Shown piece by piece: positions 1 to 11,767 of a DNA stretch of 64,000 nt; position 1 is the first letter of the stretch; each line of letters opens with the position of its first letter. Source of the stretch: Glebionis coronaria (lineage: Eukaryota > Streptophyta > Magnoliopsida > Asterales > Asteraceae); NCBI GenBank assembly GCA_025667525.1, contig CM046877.1, positions 296,976,364 through 297,040,363 of the forward strand, in the 5' to 3' direction. The translations under genes were made by a program, and so were the position numbers. The notes beneath the pieces were generated by a model. It saw only the letters and a list, made by a program, of their open reading frames with translations. It did not search any database and was not told the origin of the DNA.

Positions 1-1735
1 ACCGTTTACTCCAGACCCCACATGATTGAAAATCACAACAGAAAGTGGACAAAGGATCACCTAATCCGAAATATTATTGGTGACATCGATCGACCAGTCT
101 CAAGACGCCTTAAACTATAAGAGCATGCATTATATTGTTACTATGATGTGTTTCTCTCCGAGAAGGAACCTAAAATATGGCAACAAGCTATGACACAATC
201 GTCCTGCATTGAAGCCATACAAGAGGAACTTAATGAATTTCAATGCCTTGAAGTATGGGAATTATTTCCTTTACCCAACAACGTTAACATTCTTACTTTA
301 TTGTGGGTATATAAGGTCAAACTCCATGAGATGGGTGGAATTTTTTAAGAACAAGGCTAGATTGGTTGCTCGAGGTTACAAACAAGCATTGGGTATTGTC
401 TTTGAAGAATCCTTTGCTCCTATTGCAAGATTGGAGGCAATTAGACTATTCCTTGCTTACGTTGCTCACATCAATATGATCGTCTACCAAATGGATGTTA
501 AGACGGCATTTCTAAATGGGGAATTAAGGGAAGAAGTCTATGTAAGCTAGCCAAATGGATTTGTCAACTTGAAGTATCCTAATCATGTGTACAAGCTCAA
601 GAAGGCTCTTTATGGGTTGAAACAAGCTCCACGCGCGTGGTACGATCTCCTATCGTCATATCTCATCTCGGAAGGCTTCTCCAAGGGCAAAGTGGACCTG
701 ACATTGTTCATTCTCAAGGAAGGCAACGACATGATATTGGTACAAATTTATGTTGACGATATAATATTTGCTGCCACTACTCAAAAATTGTCTGGCCGTT
801 TTGAGAAAAGCATGTCCACACGTTTTAAGATGTCGATGATGGGACAAATATCATTTTTCTTAGGGGTACAAATTTCTCAGAATCCCAGAGGCATCTTCAT
901 TAATCAATCCAAATATGCTCTTGAATCTTTGAAAAAATATCATTTTGAAAACTATGACCCCGTGGATACTCTAATGGTGGAGAGATCCAAGTTAAACGAG
1001 GATAGGGATGGGATTGTTGTCGATCCAAAACTTTACCGTGGAATGATCGGCACCTTTCTCTATCTGACTGCTAGCAGACCTGATTTACAATTTGCTATAT
1101 GCATGTGTGCCTGGTATCAGGCTCGGCCTACCGAAAAGCACTTACATGTTGTGAAAAGGATCTTTCGGTACCTTAAAGGAACATTTCATCGTGGTCTATG
1201 GTATCCGAAGGACTCCTCTATTGCACTAATATCATATGCAGATGCGGATCACGCTGGGTGTCAAGATACTAGACGTAGCACATCTGGTAGTGTGCAAATT
1301 CTTGGAGATAGACTGATTAGTTGGGCATCTAAAAGGCAGAAAAGCGCTGCGATATCAAGTACAGAGGCTGAATACATTGCCATGTCCGGTTGTTGTGCTC
1401 AAGTTCTGTGGATGAGATCACAATTGACTGACTACGGTCTTGGATTCAACAAAATTCTGATGTACTGCGACAACAAAAGCGCCATTGCCCTTTGCTGCAA
1501 CTATGTTTAACACTCCAGGGCGAAGCATATTGACATACGCTACCATTTCATCAAAGAGCAAGTGGAAATGGAGTAATCGAGCTGTATTTTGTCAACGTTG
1601 ACTTTCAGTTGGCTGATATGTTCACAAAGGCTTTAGATCGAGGACGTATCGAGTTTTAATCGACAAGATTGGTATGAAATTATTCTCACCGGCGACTCTT
1701 CAGGAGTTGGTAGAAGATCCTGTAGAATAGTCGTG
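1..1735 (+). pseudogene. Copia pol remnant: reverse transcriptase and RNase H
   Basis: The C-terminal part of a copia polyprotein. Reverse transcriptase would copy element RNA into cDNA and RNase H would remove the RNA strand, inside virus-like particles. The fingers region reads [12 protein letters not shown] near 350-390. The catalytic box YVDDIIFAA is near 750-775, followed by the connection domain. RNase H shows YADADHAGC near 1240 and TEAEYIAMSGC near 1370, ending with CDNKSAIAL near 1470. Breaks: a stop at about 118, a frame change near 340, an in-frame TAG at 548-550, and an in-frame TAA at 1508-1510, after which HSRAKHIDIRYHFIKEQ continues. The lineage is the SIRE-like copia common in Asteraceae. 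Non-functional as it stands. Confidence 0.88.
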
Positions 1736-3835
1736 GTAAACTATTCTCGAGTATCCTTTTATCGTGATCATCTATTTATTGTATATATTTAAACCACCAA
1801 AAAGAAAAATACAAAAATATAAAACCTACAAAAACCATAAAAAAATATAAAACCAAGAAAATCCAAAATATATTCTATTTTAAAAACGGGCATGTCTTTT
1901 AGTACGATAATTCGGCCTTAGAAATGTCGATTAAAATTTACACGACGCCATAAATAGAGTTCTCATAAAAGTTGTACATATTTTAAAACATGCCCACATG
2001 GCTTGTAGTTATTTCAGAATGCAACCCGCTTTTCGCATTAAAGTCACGTATTTCATTGGAAAACGTTGGCTCACAACGAGAATTATTTTTCTCGGGTATG
2101 GTTTACTTTAAAATCATACAAGGGATCAAGTTTACTTTATAACTTGGTCTAACACAAATTTGTGTACGCTTCAGTGCACTTATTTTTTTAAATAAGAGAA
2201 TCTTATTGCCACCAGAATCATTTATTTAAAACATTAAACGGAAAATGCTTTCATAGGAATTTGCCGCTTTAAACAACGACTACAGCTCTTTAAATAGAAA
2301 ACGGGTCATTGTTTAAGGGGAGAAAATTTCAAATCGTCGTTGTCACCAACATCCGTCTTCAAAAGTCTTTTCAAAAAAATTAAACGGTTAAATGTTATAT
2401 GTTATGTATTTTTCGTGCTAAATGGACATTGGACATGTTGTAGACCGTCTTGTGCGTTTGATTGGAACTTAGAGATAACTGGCATTTAGGCAGAATTGTT
2501 TAAATGTGGATATTGGAATTTTTTGTGTGTGGGAAATAGCTAAGATAACGGTTAAGTGATAGCGGATGTTAAGTTTTATTCACGGACGTTAATTTAGTCT
2601 TGCTTAACTTGCTTAAATCAAAATGGAATAAGAAAGAATTCAGGGGGTCCAAATTGTAAAATTGGAATATGTTTGACCTATGTCTAAGCAAATACCCCCG
2701 CCCATCTTTCTTTCTTTTTCGTCTATACACACAAACACAAACAAGAACACCATTGCCGCCATTGTCAACCTCGAATCTCTGTTTTTTTATCATCTTTTGA
2801 TAAATCCGTCTAAGGTACATAATTGTTCTTATCCACTGTTCATTCTACGATACCCATATATGTTTAGTTATTGATTTGAAATCTAAGATCCCACATCACT
2901 GAATTTTAAGGTTTATGTGATTTCTTAAATGAATAATCAAATTGATGTGTGAATTTTTCTTGGAATAGGATTTAGAATAATGGGGTATGCTTAGTTTGCC
3001 TAAAAGTGCCATAGAATTCGAGTTGGGATCTAAGAATGATGCGTTTGGATAGAACAGAGAACATGAACACTATTCCGAATTCTTCATTTGATTACACATT
3101 CTGAAATATTGATTGAATGATTATTCCAAAATCTTGATTGAATGTATATTCCAAAATCTTGATTGAATGTTTATTCTGAAATCTTGATTGAATGTTTATT
3201 CCGAAATCTTGATTAAATGATTATTCTGAAATCTTGATTGAATGTTTATTCTGAAATCTTGATTGAATGTTTATTCTGAAATCTCGATTGAATGTTTATT
3301 CCGAAATCTTGATTGAATGTTTATTCCGAAATCTTTAGTGAATGTGTATTTTGAAATCCGAACACGAATGTAGATTCCGAATTCTGTTTTCAACATGTAT
3401 TCCGAATTCTGTTCATGTGTGTGGATTCCGAATTTTGTTAAATGTATATTCTGAATTCTTAAATGTTTATGTATTCTGAATTTTTTGAAGGACCATTCTT
3501 AATTTTTATTACTTCACTAGATTCCGAATTTTTTGAATGAGCATGTATTCCGAATTCTTTTTCATAAAGATTCTGAATTCTTTTTCAACATACATTCCGA
3601 AATTATTTTGAAATGGATTCCGGAATCTATCACATACACATTTCGAATTTGGTTACTTGTGATTTTTTGGGATATGATTGTTTTGCAGTGTTAGGCTTTA
3701 TGAGATGTTAGGTGATAGTTGATTTGATTTGCTCTATGTAATATTCTAAGTGTTGCAATATGATGCTTTAAGGTTTATATATATCATGATATATTCTTGT
3801 GTATCAACGTGTATGTTTTATCTTAAGCAGCAATC
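1736..3835 (+). other. Non-coding spacer/leader between pol and the extra ORF of copia 1
   Basis: No credible coding sequence. The first part is an A-rich stretch (about 1790-1880) of the kind that follows pol in these elements. At 2690-2814 there is a pyrimidine- and CA-rich stretch resembling a plant 5' UTR, ending in a donor-like AAG|GTACAT (GT at 2815). A TTTTATCTTAAGCAG acceptor-like site ends at 3830, six bases before the ATG at 3836; a second acceptor-like TTGTTTTGCAG ends near 3689. This suggests that the extra ORF had its own spliced leader, but that is inference. The 25-bp minisatellite lies inside this candidate intron. Confidence 0.45.
3072..3640 (+). repeat. 25-bp minisatellite with ATTCYGAA core
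   Basis: Eleven consecutive units start every 25 bases, from 3098 to 3348, each reading approximately ATTCYGAAATCTTGATTGAA plus a short AT-rich tail. From 3374 to 3617 the spacing loosens to 21-27 bases and the core becomes ATTCCGAATTC. TTCCGAA and TTCTGAA are short interrupted palindromes. The array lies in the leader of the copia 1 extra ORF. Confidence 0.9.
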
Positions 3836-6009
3836 ATGTCTCGGACTCAAGGTCAACAAAGTGAAATCGACCTTGCACTCGTCCCAAAAGACAAACGTCT
3901 TAAACTCACTCCAAACAATCTCAGATTGAAAGAAGGTTACACTCCAACACAGGCAACGTTCAGGGTGGCTATCGAAATACTTGATCTCTCACCAATAAAA
4001 AATGTACTGAGGGTCTCAGCATCGGTTCCAGAAATCTACATGTATGAGTTCTGGACATCCATAAAGGCCATCACCAACACAAAGTTCTCATGCAACATTA
4101 ACTGACAGCAAAAGGTATTTTCGCTTGATCAGTTTTGGAAAATATTTGGATACCCTCCTTTAGCCAAAGGGGAAAAATATGTTCACGATCCAGACAAAGA
4201 AGAAACTGTAGAGCTTATTCAAGCTCTCGTCTATGATGAAGAATTGTCAAATTTGTCTAAGTTTAACACTTCTAGGCTCGGACAACCATGGAAGGAAATT
4301 TTTAGCATACTCATCCGGTGTTTGACTGGGAAATCCAGAGGTGTAGATTCTTTGAGACTTTCTCAGGCTCGAATATTTGGGGAATTTACAAGGGCCTCAA
4401 CTTAGACTATGCTTCTCTACTTTGGGAAAATTTCATTATCAAGCTTTCAGAAACACCAAAAAGAAATCCGAACACCTTCAGTTTCCACACTTCACAAATC
4501 TCATCATCAATCACTTCATGAAAGCCGATGAAGCTATTGATAGACGTGGCGGATTCTTCGACAATTTAGAAGATGATGACTTTCTTTTGGTAAACATGAA
4601 ACAAGAAGGAGCTAAGAGTCTATATCAAGGAATTCCAGCTCCAGTTCTGCATAATCTACTGAATGAGAAAATCAAAAAGAGCTCTACATACAAGAAACTT
4701 CTGGAAGAAAATGAAGAACAAGCAAGAAAAGTAGCTGATGAAGAGTTCAATGCACCAAAACCCAAAAGTAAAAGAAAGGAACCTGAATCCTCAAAGGCTG
4801 ATACACCAACACAAGACAAAGGTAAAATAACAAAAATTATACCTTTATGGGAGAAAAGGGCTAAGGGAAAGAAGTCACTTCTCATGGATGAACATACAGA
4901 ATAACAACAACCGCCTTTGACTGAAAGACAACAACTTAAGCAATTGAAGCAGGTATTCAAGCAAAGTAGACAAGAAACAGGAGGTAGTGGATCAGGACAG
5001 ATGTCAAAGGACATCGAAGTATCTAACTTCGCTGACTTTGGAGAACCCGATTCTTACGTGGACGAGCCAGTTCATGATGAAGACGATGATCAGCAACACG
5101 AACATCAAGACACAATTATCGATGATATTCAACCTATTCGAACAGAGATTGTCCATATAGAGACAGATATCGGTGACATCAATAAGGAAACGAGTGTAAC
5201 CAAATCTACTTCAGTGTCGGATCCGGTAGGTACATACTTAAACCTTACTGCTCTAGAATATGAAGTTACCAACACCGATCCCTCAACAAATCCAAACATG
5301 GTAAATGTTCCCGTCACTATGGTCACAACACCGGTAATCAGCACCATAATGACAACTCCATCAACTACTGTCTTATCAACCATACAACCTGTACCAACCA
5401 CCTCCCAACCATCGGTTGTTGAAGACTTCATGCTAAAGATGGAAGAACGCATGAAAGCACAAGAGGCTGAAACCGTAAGCCTAAAAGAAGAATTAGCTCG
5501 TAGACAACAAAGTGAAGAATCCTTAAAAGCAAATCAAGAAGCTGAAGCAGCCAATATGTAAGAAGAGCTCACTCATCTTCGAGAACTGAAAAGGAAGTAC
5601 ACAGAGGATAAAAGGAATCTTGCCAAAGAAAACAAAAAACTTCTTGCCTCAATCGACGAAAAGGTTCAAGAATCTATAGGTACAGAACTCCCTGCTCTGT
5701 GAGACAAGATGAAAAATATTGTTGCAAGAAAATTGATGATCAAGTCGTCAGACACTCAGAAGTCAGACTATTTAATCACTCAAAGGCTCACAGACTAGAA
5801 GTTAAAGAAACTTTTGCACGCTCGTATGGTTCAAATCGGGTCCTTCAACCAAACGCCAGCTCAAAAAGCACTTCACAAGGCTCTTAAGGCGGCTATGGAT
5901 GAAGATACCGATATATTTGAAAAGCATGGCACCGTCGTCCCATACAGTAGTTTACAACAAGATGAATAAAATGAAGAAGAGGGTGAATCAGACAAACCTA
6001 ATGAATCTT

Positions 6010-6215
6010 CCGAAGATGATGATGACGATGACGATGACGGTGATGATAATGGTGATGGTGACGATGACAACAATGATGACAGTATGGATGAAAGTAACAA
6101 TGATGAGGATGAGGAAGATGAAGAAGAGAAAAGGGATGAAGATGAGGACGCGGATAATGATAACACAAACAAAGATAAGTCGGATGATGATGATGATGAT
6201 ACAAATGATGATCAA
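6010..6215 (+). repeat. GAT/GAC-rich trinucleotide tract encoding an acidic run
   Basis: Imperfect GAT/GAC/GAA repeats inside the copia 1 extra ORF. In the ORF's own frame they code for long runs of Asp and Glu; the other frames give artefactual Met/Thr- or His-rich and antisense Ser-rich ORFs. Acidic tracts in this position are normal for this ORF family. Confidence 0.8.
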
Positions 6216-7724
6216 ACTCCAAGAAAAGGTGAAAATTCTTAAAAGGAGGATGTTACCAAAGATCAAACCACACCTGCAGCTGAGGCACCTCAACAAACTG
6301 AGACACCTCAATAAGGAAAACGCACCAAACGCCTTCATGATATCAATGCTACTGCAGCAGTCTCATCAGCTCAAGTTCTATATGCCCCAGCTACCACATC
6401 TACATCACAAACACCAGACCAACCCCTCCCGGAACCTAATCAGCCAATACTTGAAGTTTCAGAATCTGCACCAGTACAGGATATTTCAAAAACTCAACTA
6501 GTTCAAGAATCTGAACCAGTTCATGACATTCAAGAATCAAGTGATCCGGCGTGGGTAGATACAATCACTGTAGATGAAAATGCACCCGAGAAACCTTGGT
6601 CACGGAAGCTGCTGCTATTCGTCCATTCACTCAAGCTGATGAAAGTTATTTCTCCCAACTCCTCAGCAATCCCATCGACTTCTCTGGCTTCTTAGTTTAC
6701 CACTATAGGACTGATAACATAACCACTGCTATGGTTGTGAGAGCACGCAATGATCCTAACTTCCTTGCCAATTCCAAGATCAGCAGTATGAAATGTGAGT
6801 ACAATGCTAATGAGCTTTTAAAAGAAATGAACACTCCTCAGAACACGTGTCTTCACAAACCTGCAAAGGCTCCTATACCGACAGTAGAAGTTAACGCTCA
6901 AATTACACTTGACTTCTTTGTAAGTCGTGACCTCGAGTATTTGACAAAGGGAGCAAACAAATATGCGACATCATTAACCTTAGTCAAAGCTACAAACTGG
7001 AGGTCAATACCGTGGATTGAGGAAAAAGTTGATCGTCTCTGGAGAAGGAAAATTGTTCCTAAATATGATCACTATGCCGAATTGGGTGCATCACATTAGG
7101 GTGGAACCGTGAGACGAGCTTACAGCTATGCATGTGGATTCAAATCAGGTCCTCAAGTAGTCTCTCAGCTCCGAATCAAAAGCATTCTAGGAGCAAGGAT
7201 TCAACCCAAGGTCGGTTATCATCATTTGACAAAGACCAGAATCAAATGAGAAGACAACAAATTCTACACCATCACGGAAGGAGATTTCTTAGTTCTTCGT
7301 CTTGAAGACATTGAAGACATGTTACTTCTGATGACTCGGCAAAAGGTCACACATTTGGACTCTAAAGAAGTCATTGCTTTGAACTCAGCTCTTCGTATGT
7401 ATACACGTCAGATTGTGATCAAGAAGAGAGTTGAAGACTTGCAACTTGGCGTGGAAAGTTATCAGAGGAAGCTGAATCTCACTCCTTCATACACTGAAGT
7501 TCCTGATCAGCATCGCAACAAATGTCCCCACACAAGTAAAAAAACCCGGTTCTAGGTATTTTCTACTTAAATGGATCCGGAGAGAAGAAATTCATGAGAG
7601 TCGCGGAACTTCACAAGTTTAGTGATGGGACTCTTCAACATGTACGGGACACACTGTCGCATCTCATTGTCACCAAAAGCATCTCGAGGTTAAAGTAGTG
7701 TGGCACGCAGGATACATAAAAAGT

Positions 7725-7729
7725 GCCAC
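7725..7729. repeat. Left target-site duplication of Athila-1 (GCCAC)
   Basis: GCCAC immediately before the LTR start TGATACTC. It is repeated at 19732-19736 right after the other LTR end. Its position interrupts copia 1 ORF3 coding sequence. Confidence 0.92.
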
Positions 7730-8019
7730 TGATACTCTTGTTTTTGTATGGGTTCAGGATTAAATTCTCGGTATCTCCTCGAATTGATCACAGCTCAAAG
7801 TGGAATGATTGTTCTTGGTGACAAATAGGGGGTTTGGTTTTCTATTCTACTAAAAAGGTGAATGCGTGAAGTAACTAAAAGGTAAACTAGAAGTAGTTAA
7901 TCAAAAAAATAAAACTTGAAAATTAAAATTTAAATAAAACAGTAACTTGAAAATAACCTTAAAAATGCTTGATTTGGAATTTGGCTTGATCCAGAATAAA
8001 TCAGACAAAAAGCTCCATG

Positions 8020-8965
8020 CGGAATAAATGTGCTATGAGGAATAAAAAGCTATGAGGAATAAATGGAGGAATAAAAAGCTTATGAGGAATAAATGAGCTA
8101 TGAGGAATAAAAAGTTTTGAGGAATAAATGTGCTATGAGGAATAAATGTGCTATGAGGAATAAAAAGCTATTCGGAATAAATGTGCTATGAGGAATAAAA
8201 AGCTATTCGGAATAAATGTGCTATGAGGAATAAATGGACTATGAGGAATAAATATGCTATGAGGAATAAATGCTTATGAGGAATAAATGTGCTATGAGGA
8301 GTAAATGTGCTATGAGGAATAAAAAGCTATTCGGAATAAATGTGCTATGAGGAATAAATGGACTATGAGGAATAAATATGTTATGAGGAATAAATATGCT
8401 ATGAGGAATAAATGCTTATGAGGAATAAATGTGCTATGAGGAATAAAAAGCTATTCGGAATAAATGTGCTATGAGGAATAAATGGACTATGAGGAATAAA
8501 AATGCTATGAGGACTAAATGCTTATGAGGAATAAATGTGCTATGAGGAATAAAAATCTTATGAGGAATAAATGCGCTATGAGGAATAAATGTGCTATGAG
8601 GAATAAAAAGCTATTCGGAATAAATGTGCTATGAGGAATAAATGGACTATGAGGAATAAATATGCTATGAGGAATAAATGCTTATGAGGAATAAATGTGC
8701 TATGAGGAATAAAAATCCTTATGAGGAATAAAATGGCTATTCGGAATAATAGCCTATGAGGAATAAAAAACCTATTCGGAATAAAAATCCTTATGAGGAA
8801 TAAAATGGCTATTCGGAATAATAGCCTATGAGGAATAAAAAAACCTATTCGAAATAATTTTGCTATTAGGAATAAAAAACCTATTCGGAATAATTTTGCT
8901 ATGAGGAATAAAAAGCTTATGCGGAATAAAAATCCTTATGAGGAATAAAATGGCTTGTTCGGAAT
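8020..8965 (-). repeat. 18-bp LTR array, units CTATGAGGAATAAATGTG / CTATTCGGAATAAA
   Basis: About fifty units of roughly 18 bp. On the element strand the core reads TATTCCTCATAG or TATTCCGAATAG. Two core types alternate irregularly: GAGGAATAAA is commonest, and CGGAATAAA occurs every few units. Linkers vary by a few bases. Confidence 0.95.
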
Positions 8966-9375
8966 ATCTGGGTACGAAGAACAGAAACAGCAAGAAACAG
9001 GGGAAAACGAATTTAATCAAAAATCAACCAAGTTTTTAACCCAATCTTAAACGAAACTAATCATAAATCATCTACTAACCATAAACATCAAATTCCAATC
9101 ATAAAAACACAAAACCCACTAACTTTTGAAGATCAAAATCAACTAAATAAGAACTTTAAAACTTTGAATAAAAAGAGAAGATGAACAAGATGAAATGGAA
9201 AGATTATATTGATGATAAAGGTTTAAACAATCAAAGGAAAAAGATTAAAATCTTACAAGATAAAGGATTCAACAAAAATGAAAAATCACCAACACCTTAG
9301 TGGTGTTGGCTTCCTACGAAAGAAAAGAAGAAAACTAGGAAATGAAAAACTAGTCCAAAAGTGTGAGGGTGAATT

Positions 9376-9386
9376 CCTTTTATAGG
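9376..9386 (-). promoter_or_regulatory. TATA box of the Athila-1 LTR
   Basis: CCTATAAAAGG on the minus strand, in the LTR upstream of the repeat array. The same sequence is at about 19275-19286 in the 5' LTR, which would be the active promoter copy. Confidence 0.6.
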
Positions 9387-9830
9387 CCAAGTGGTTGGTT
9401 GGTGAGTGGGTTTTCTCCCTTTCTTCTTGTCTTCTCGTCTTTTTAGAAAAGTTGACGTTCTCGATTCTGATTCGGGATTTGTCAACGATTAAATTCAACT
9501 CGTCTTTTAATTTCTTCGTTTAATAGACTTGAGTTTCTTCGACATATGTAAGTCTTCCATCTTTGGTCCTTTTCTTCGATAAATCTTCAAATAGGCCCAT
9601 TGACTTCCAATCTTTTGCATCTCTTGGACAATAGACTTCGTCTTGAGTCTTTTTCCTCGATAAAACCCGTGCAATCCCATGTTTTCTTCAATATTCATCC
9701 GGTTGGCTCTGAAAACACAATAAACACAAAAACCACGCATAATTCCAAAACAAATGATATTAAACACGCGTTTTGGTCTTGTTTTAGTAAGAAATAAGTG
9801 GTAAAAGGATGGGTGTTTTCACACCTATCA

Positions 9831-9845
9831 AATCCCCTACACTTA
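9831..9845 (-). other. Polypurine tract of Athila-1
   Basis: The minus strand reads TTAAGTGTAGGGGATT directly before the LTR start TGATAGG. This is the position where plus-strand DNA synthesis is primed in LTR elements. Confidence 0.8.
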
Positions 9846-11767
9846 ACCATTGCCATGCCCTCATACAATGCTTAGTGATAAAGCAATTTTACATTTTTCT
9901 CATAATCAATCAACCTTGGCCTTATTAACATACTACTAAACAAAAGTTAAAGTACTAAGAGAAATTAAAACTTTAAAGTAAACAAAAGGATAGAAAACCA
10001 TTTTCTCTTGAAAATAGCTATATGGAAATAACTTGCAAAGAGATCAAGGACTTACATTAGGGGTTTGGTGTTGTGAAGATTTATCACCCTCAAGTTTCAC
10101 GTTCCCCAAACTAAGCTTAAAAACGAGATCATTGTTATTATAAGTTAGCAAATCAAACACTTCCATACATGGCTTAATTATATGCTTAAACTCCCTTATT
10201 CCTAGGTGTATCTCTTATATTTTATTTTTGTCTTAGAATGATCATGAAGATGCATTTTTGGACTTATTTCGATAGTTTATTTAGGCTGAAAGCAAAGTAG
10301 GACGATTTGATCAATAGTTAGCTAAAGGACAAAATCTCTTAAAACTGCTTCTCGAGATATCAAAAAGTTCATATCTTGGCATAACTCGGTTCATGATTTG
10401 AGACCTCTCTCGGGCCGATATTTGGCATGTACTTCATACGTCATATCTTGAGAGACGTGCTTGAGATAATGGTCTTCTCATCGTTAATAGAGTTTCTTCA
10501 CTTGGAGACTTTTGAGGGGTACTCCAGCTTTGTTGACCACGACTTCATGATTATTTCTTTAATCTCTAATTGGGATTTTGAGATACAACGATCCGCCTCC
10601 TTTTCGGACTTGGATCTATTTATCCTCATACCTTGTTAGGGTCTTTTCGGATAGACTTCTCCATGATCTTTATGGGAGTTGATTGCTTCGTCGTGAGTCT
10701 TGATCCTTCATATTGATTTTGGGAATAATGCTTTTCACATCACCTTGGATCTTTAGCAATAAGATTGAATCCTCATGCCTTGTTAGGGCCTTTTCGGACT
10801 CGCCAATCTTCGCGCCCCGCTTCATAAGTTATGCCTTGGCTATGAACTCTTATCATTACCGAGCAACTTTTAAACGATCTTGGGCTAGAAGCTAAGTATC
10901 TTTTCAAATCGTACGACCTTACTTATTGCAGATAAATTATTAGCAAGTGATGGGAGAATAGGCAAATAATTACACCAAGTGAGCTTGTGCAAGAATACCG
11001 ACTTATAATTGACTCTATCATTTCTCGTCCTCCACAATTTAAAATCTCAAGTAATGAGACTCGTGGATGCTTAGCCTAATAAACCAATTAAGGTCTACAT
11101 GGTTAAGGATACTAGCTAGAATAAACTTGGATAAGTCTATTCGGGTTGAGTCAAAATAATCGCAACGGGCCTAATATGTCAAAGATTTCAAAACTAGCTA
11201 CACCACTTTATTAATATTTTTGACTTTATTGCGGGATATATACATATGAAAGCAACGATAAAAATTTAAAAATTACGACTATATGGCCAAAGTTAATAAA
11301 AAAATTGAAAAATGTTGAAAAAGATGATTTTCCGGTTAAATGAAGGCATTTTCATGGAAAAGTCCACTTAAAACTTCGATAGAAGTCCCCCTACACTTAA
11401 GATAAACATTGTCCTCAATGTTTAAGCATGTGGGAAAAGTCTCCCCTACACTTATGACATTGTGCACGTTGGTTAAATCAAGTTAAGGAAGAGACGACTA
11501 ACGTGATCAATTTCAAATGTGAGTATGAAGAAAATTGAATCACGATAGTTGAGAGATAGAACCGGATTTTGGATAACACGGGAGCACGGTTCTTCAAAGG
11601 TTCCAAACGTGCATTCATCCCTGTAATCACATCACCATACAAACACAAAGAACCTATAGAGGTCCCCCTACACTTAGGAGGTTAAACAGAAAAGGATAGA
11701 TACTCGGGCTGTCTCCCGAGGAGCGCTTGTTTTTGAAACCGAGTCACGAGCCTAACTCGACCCAAAA
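9831..11767 (-). other. Athila-1 3' untranslated region
   Basis: 1.9 kb between the integrase stop and the 3' LTR with no convincing ORF; some Athila relatives carry an env-like ORF here. It is similar to 26798-28829 of Athila-2, including a pair of (T)AACAAGGYATGAGG blocks (opposite strand near 10635 and 10780). Polypurine-tract-like AAGTGTAGGGG motifs occur on the minus strand near 11385-11400, 11441-11454 and 11662-11677, in addition to the terminal one at 9831-9845. Confidence 0.8.

Larger units (their letters stand above)
3836..7729 (+). pseudogene. Extra ORF (ORF3, env-position) of copia 1, broken
   Basis: Start chosen at MSRTQGQQSEIDLALVPKDK, just after an acceptor-like site. The N-terminal part has an EFWTSIKA motif typical of the retroelement-associated extra ORF seen downstream of copia pol in Asteraceae. 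Next come a lysine-rich segment (about 4680-4880), a charged coiled-coil-like part (5420-5640), a very acidic Asp/Glu tract (6010-6200) and a conserved C-terminal block. That block includes NPIDFSGFLV near 6680, SRDLEYLTKG near 6930, and EDIEDMLLL with VEDLQLGVESYQRKLN between 7300 and 7480. Breaks include a TGA at 4103-4105, a frame change near 4370-4400, and stops near 4902, 5559, 6240, 6312, 7097, 7247 and 7553. Athila-1 cuts it at 7729; the reading resumes at 19737. Function unknown. Confidence 0.8.
7730..9830 (-). repeat. Athila-1 3' LTR (2101 bp)
   Basis: Matches 17646-19731 over its whole length, with few substitutions and small differences in repeat-unit number. In element orientation a TATA box (CCTATAAAAGG, 9386-9376) lies about 450 bp into the LTR. 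The tandem array (8020-8965) lies downstream of it, so in the transcribed R/U5 part. Confidence 0.93.

Noticed and set aside
2569..2874. Overlapping ORFs on both strands
   Set aside because: Short and without motifs; the region looks like an untranslated leader.
3098..3348. Heat-shock element array
   Set aside because: Heat-shock elements need TTC and GAA separated by two bases; here the core is TTCNGAA with one base, and the period is 25.
5873..6338. Ser-rich or Ile/Val-rich antisense ORFs and a Met/Thr-rich sense ORF
   Set aside because: Wrong-frame readings of the GAT/GAC acidic tract of ORF3.
8020..8965. CRISPR-like regular repeat with spacers
   Set aside because: Plant LTR context, an identical copy in the partner LTR, degenerate units, linkers of only a few bases and no cas genes.
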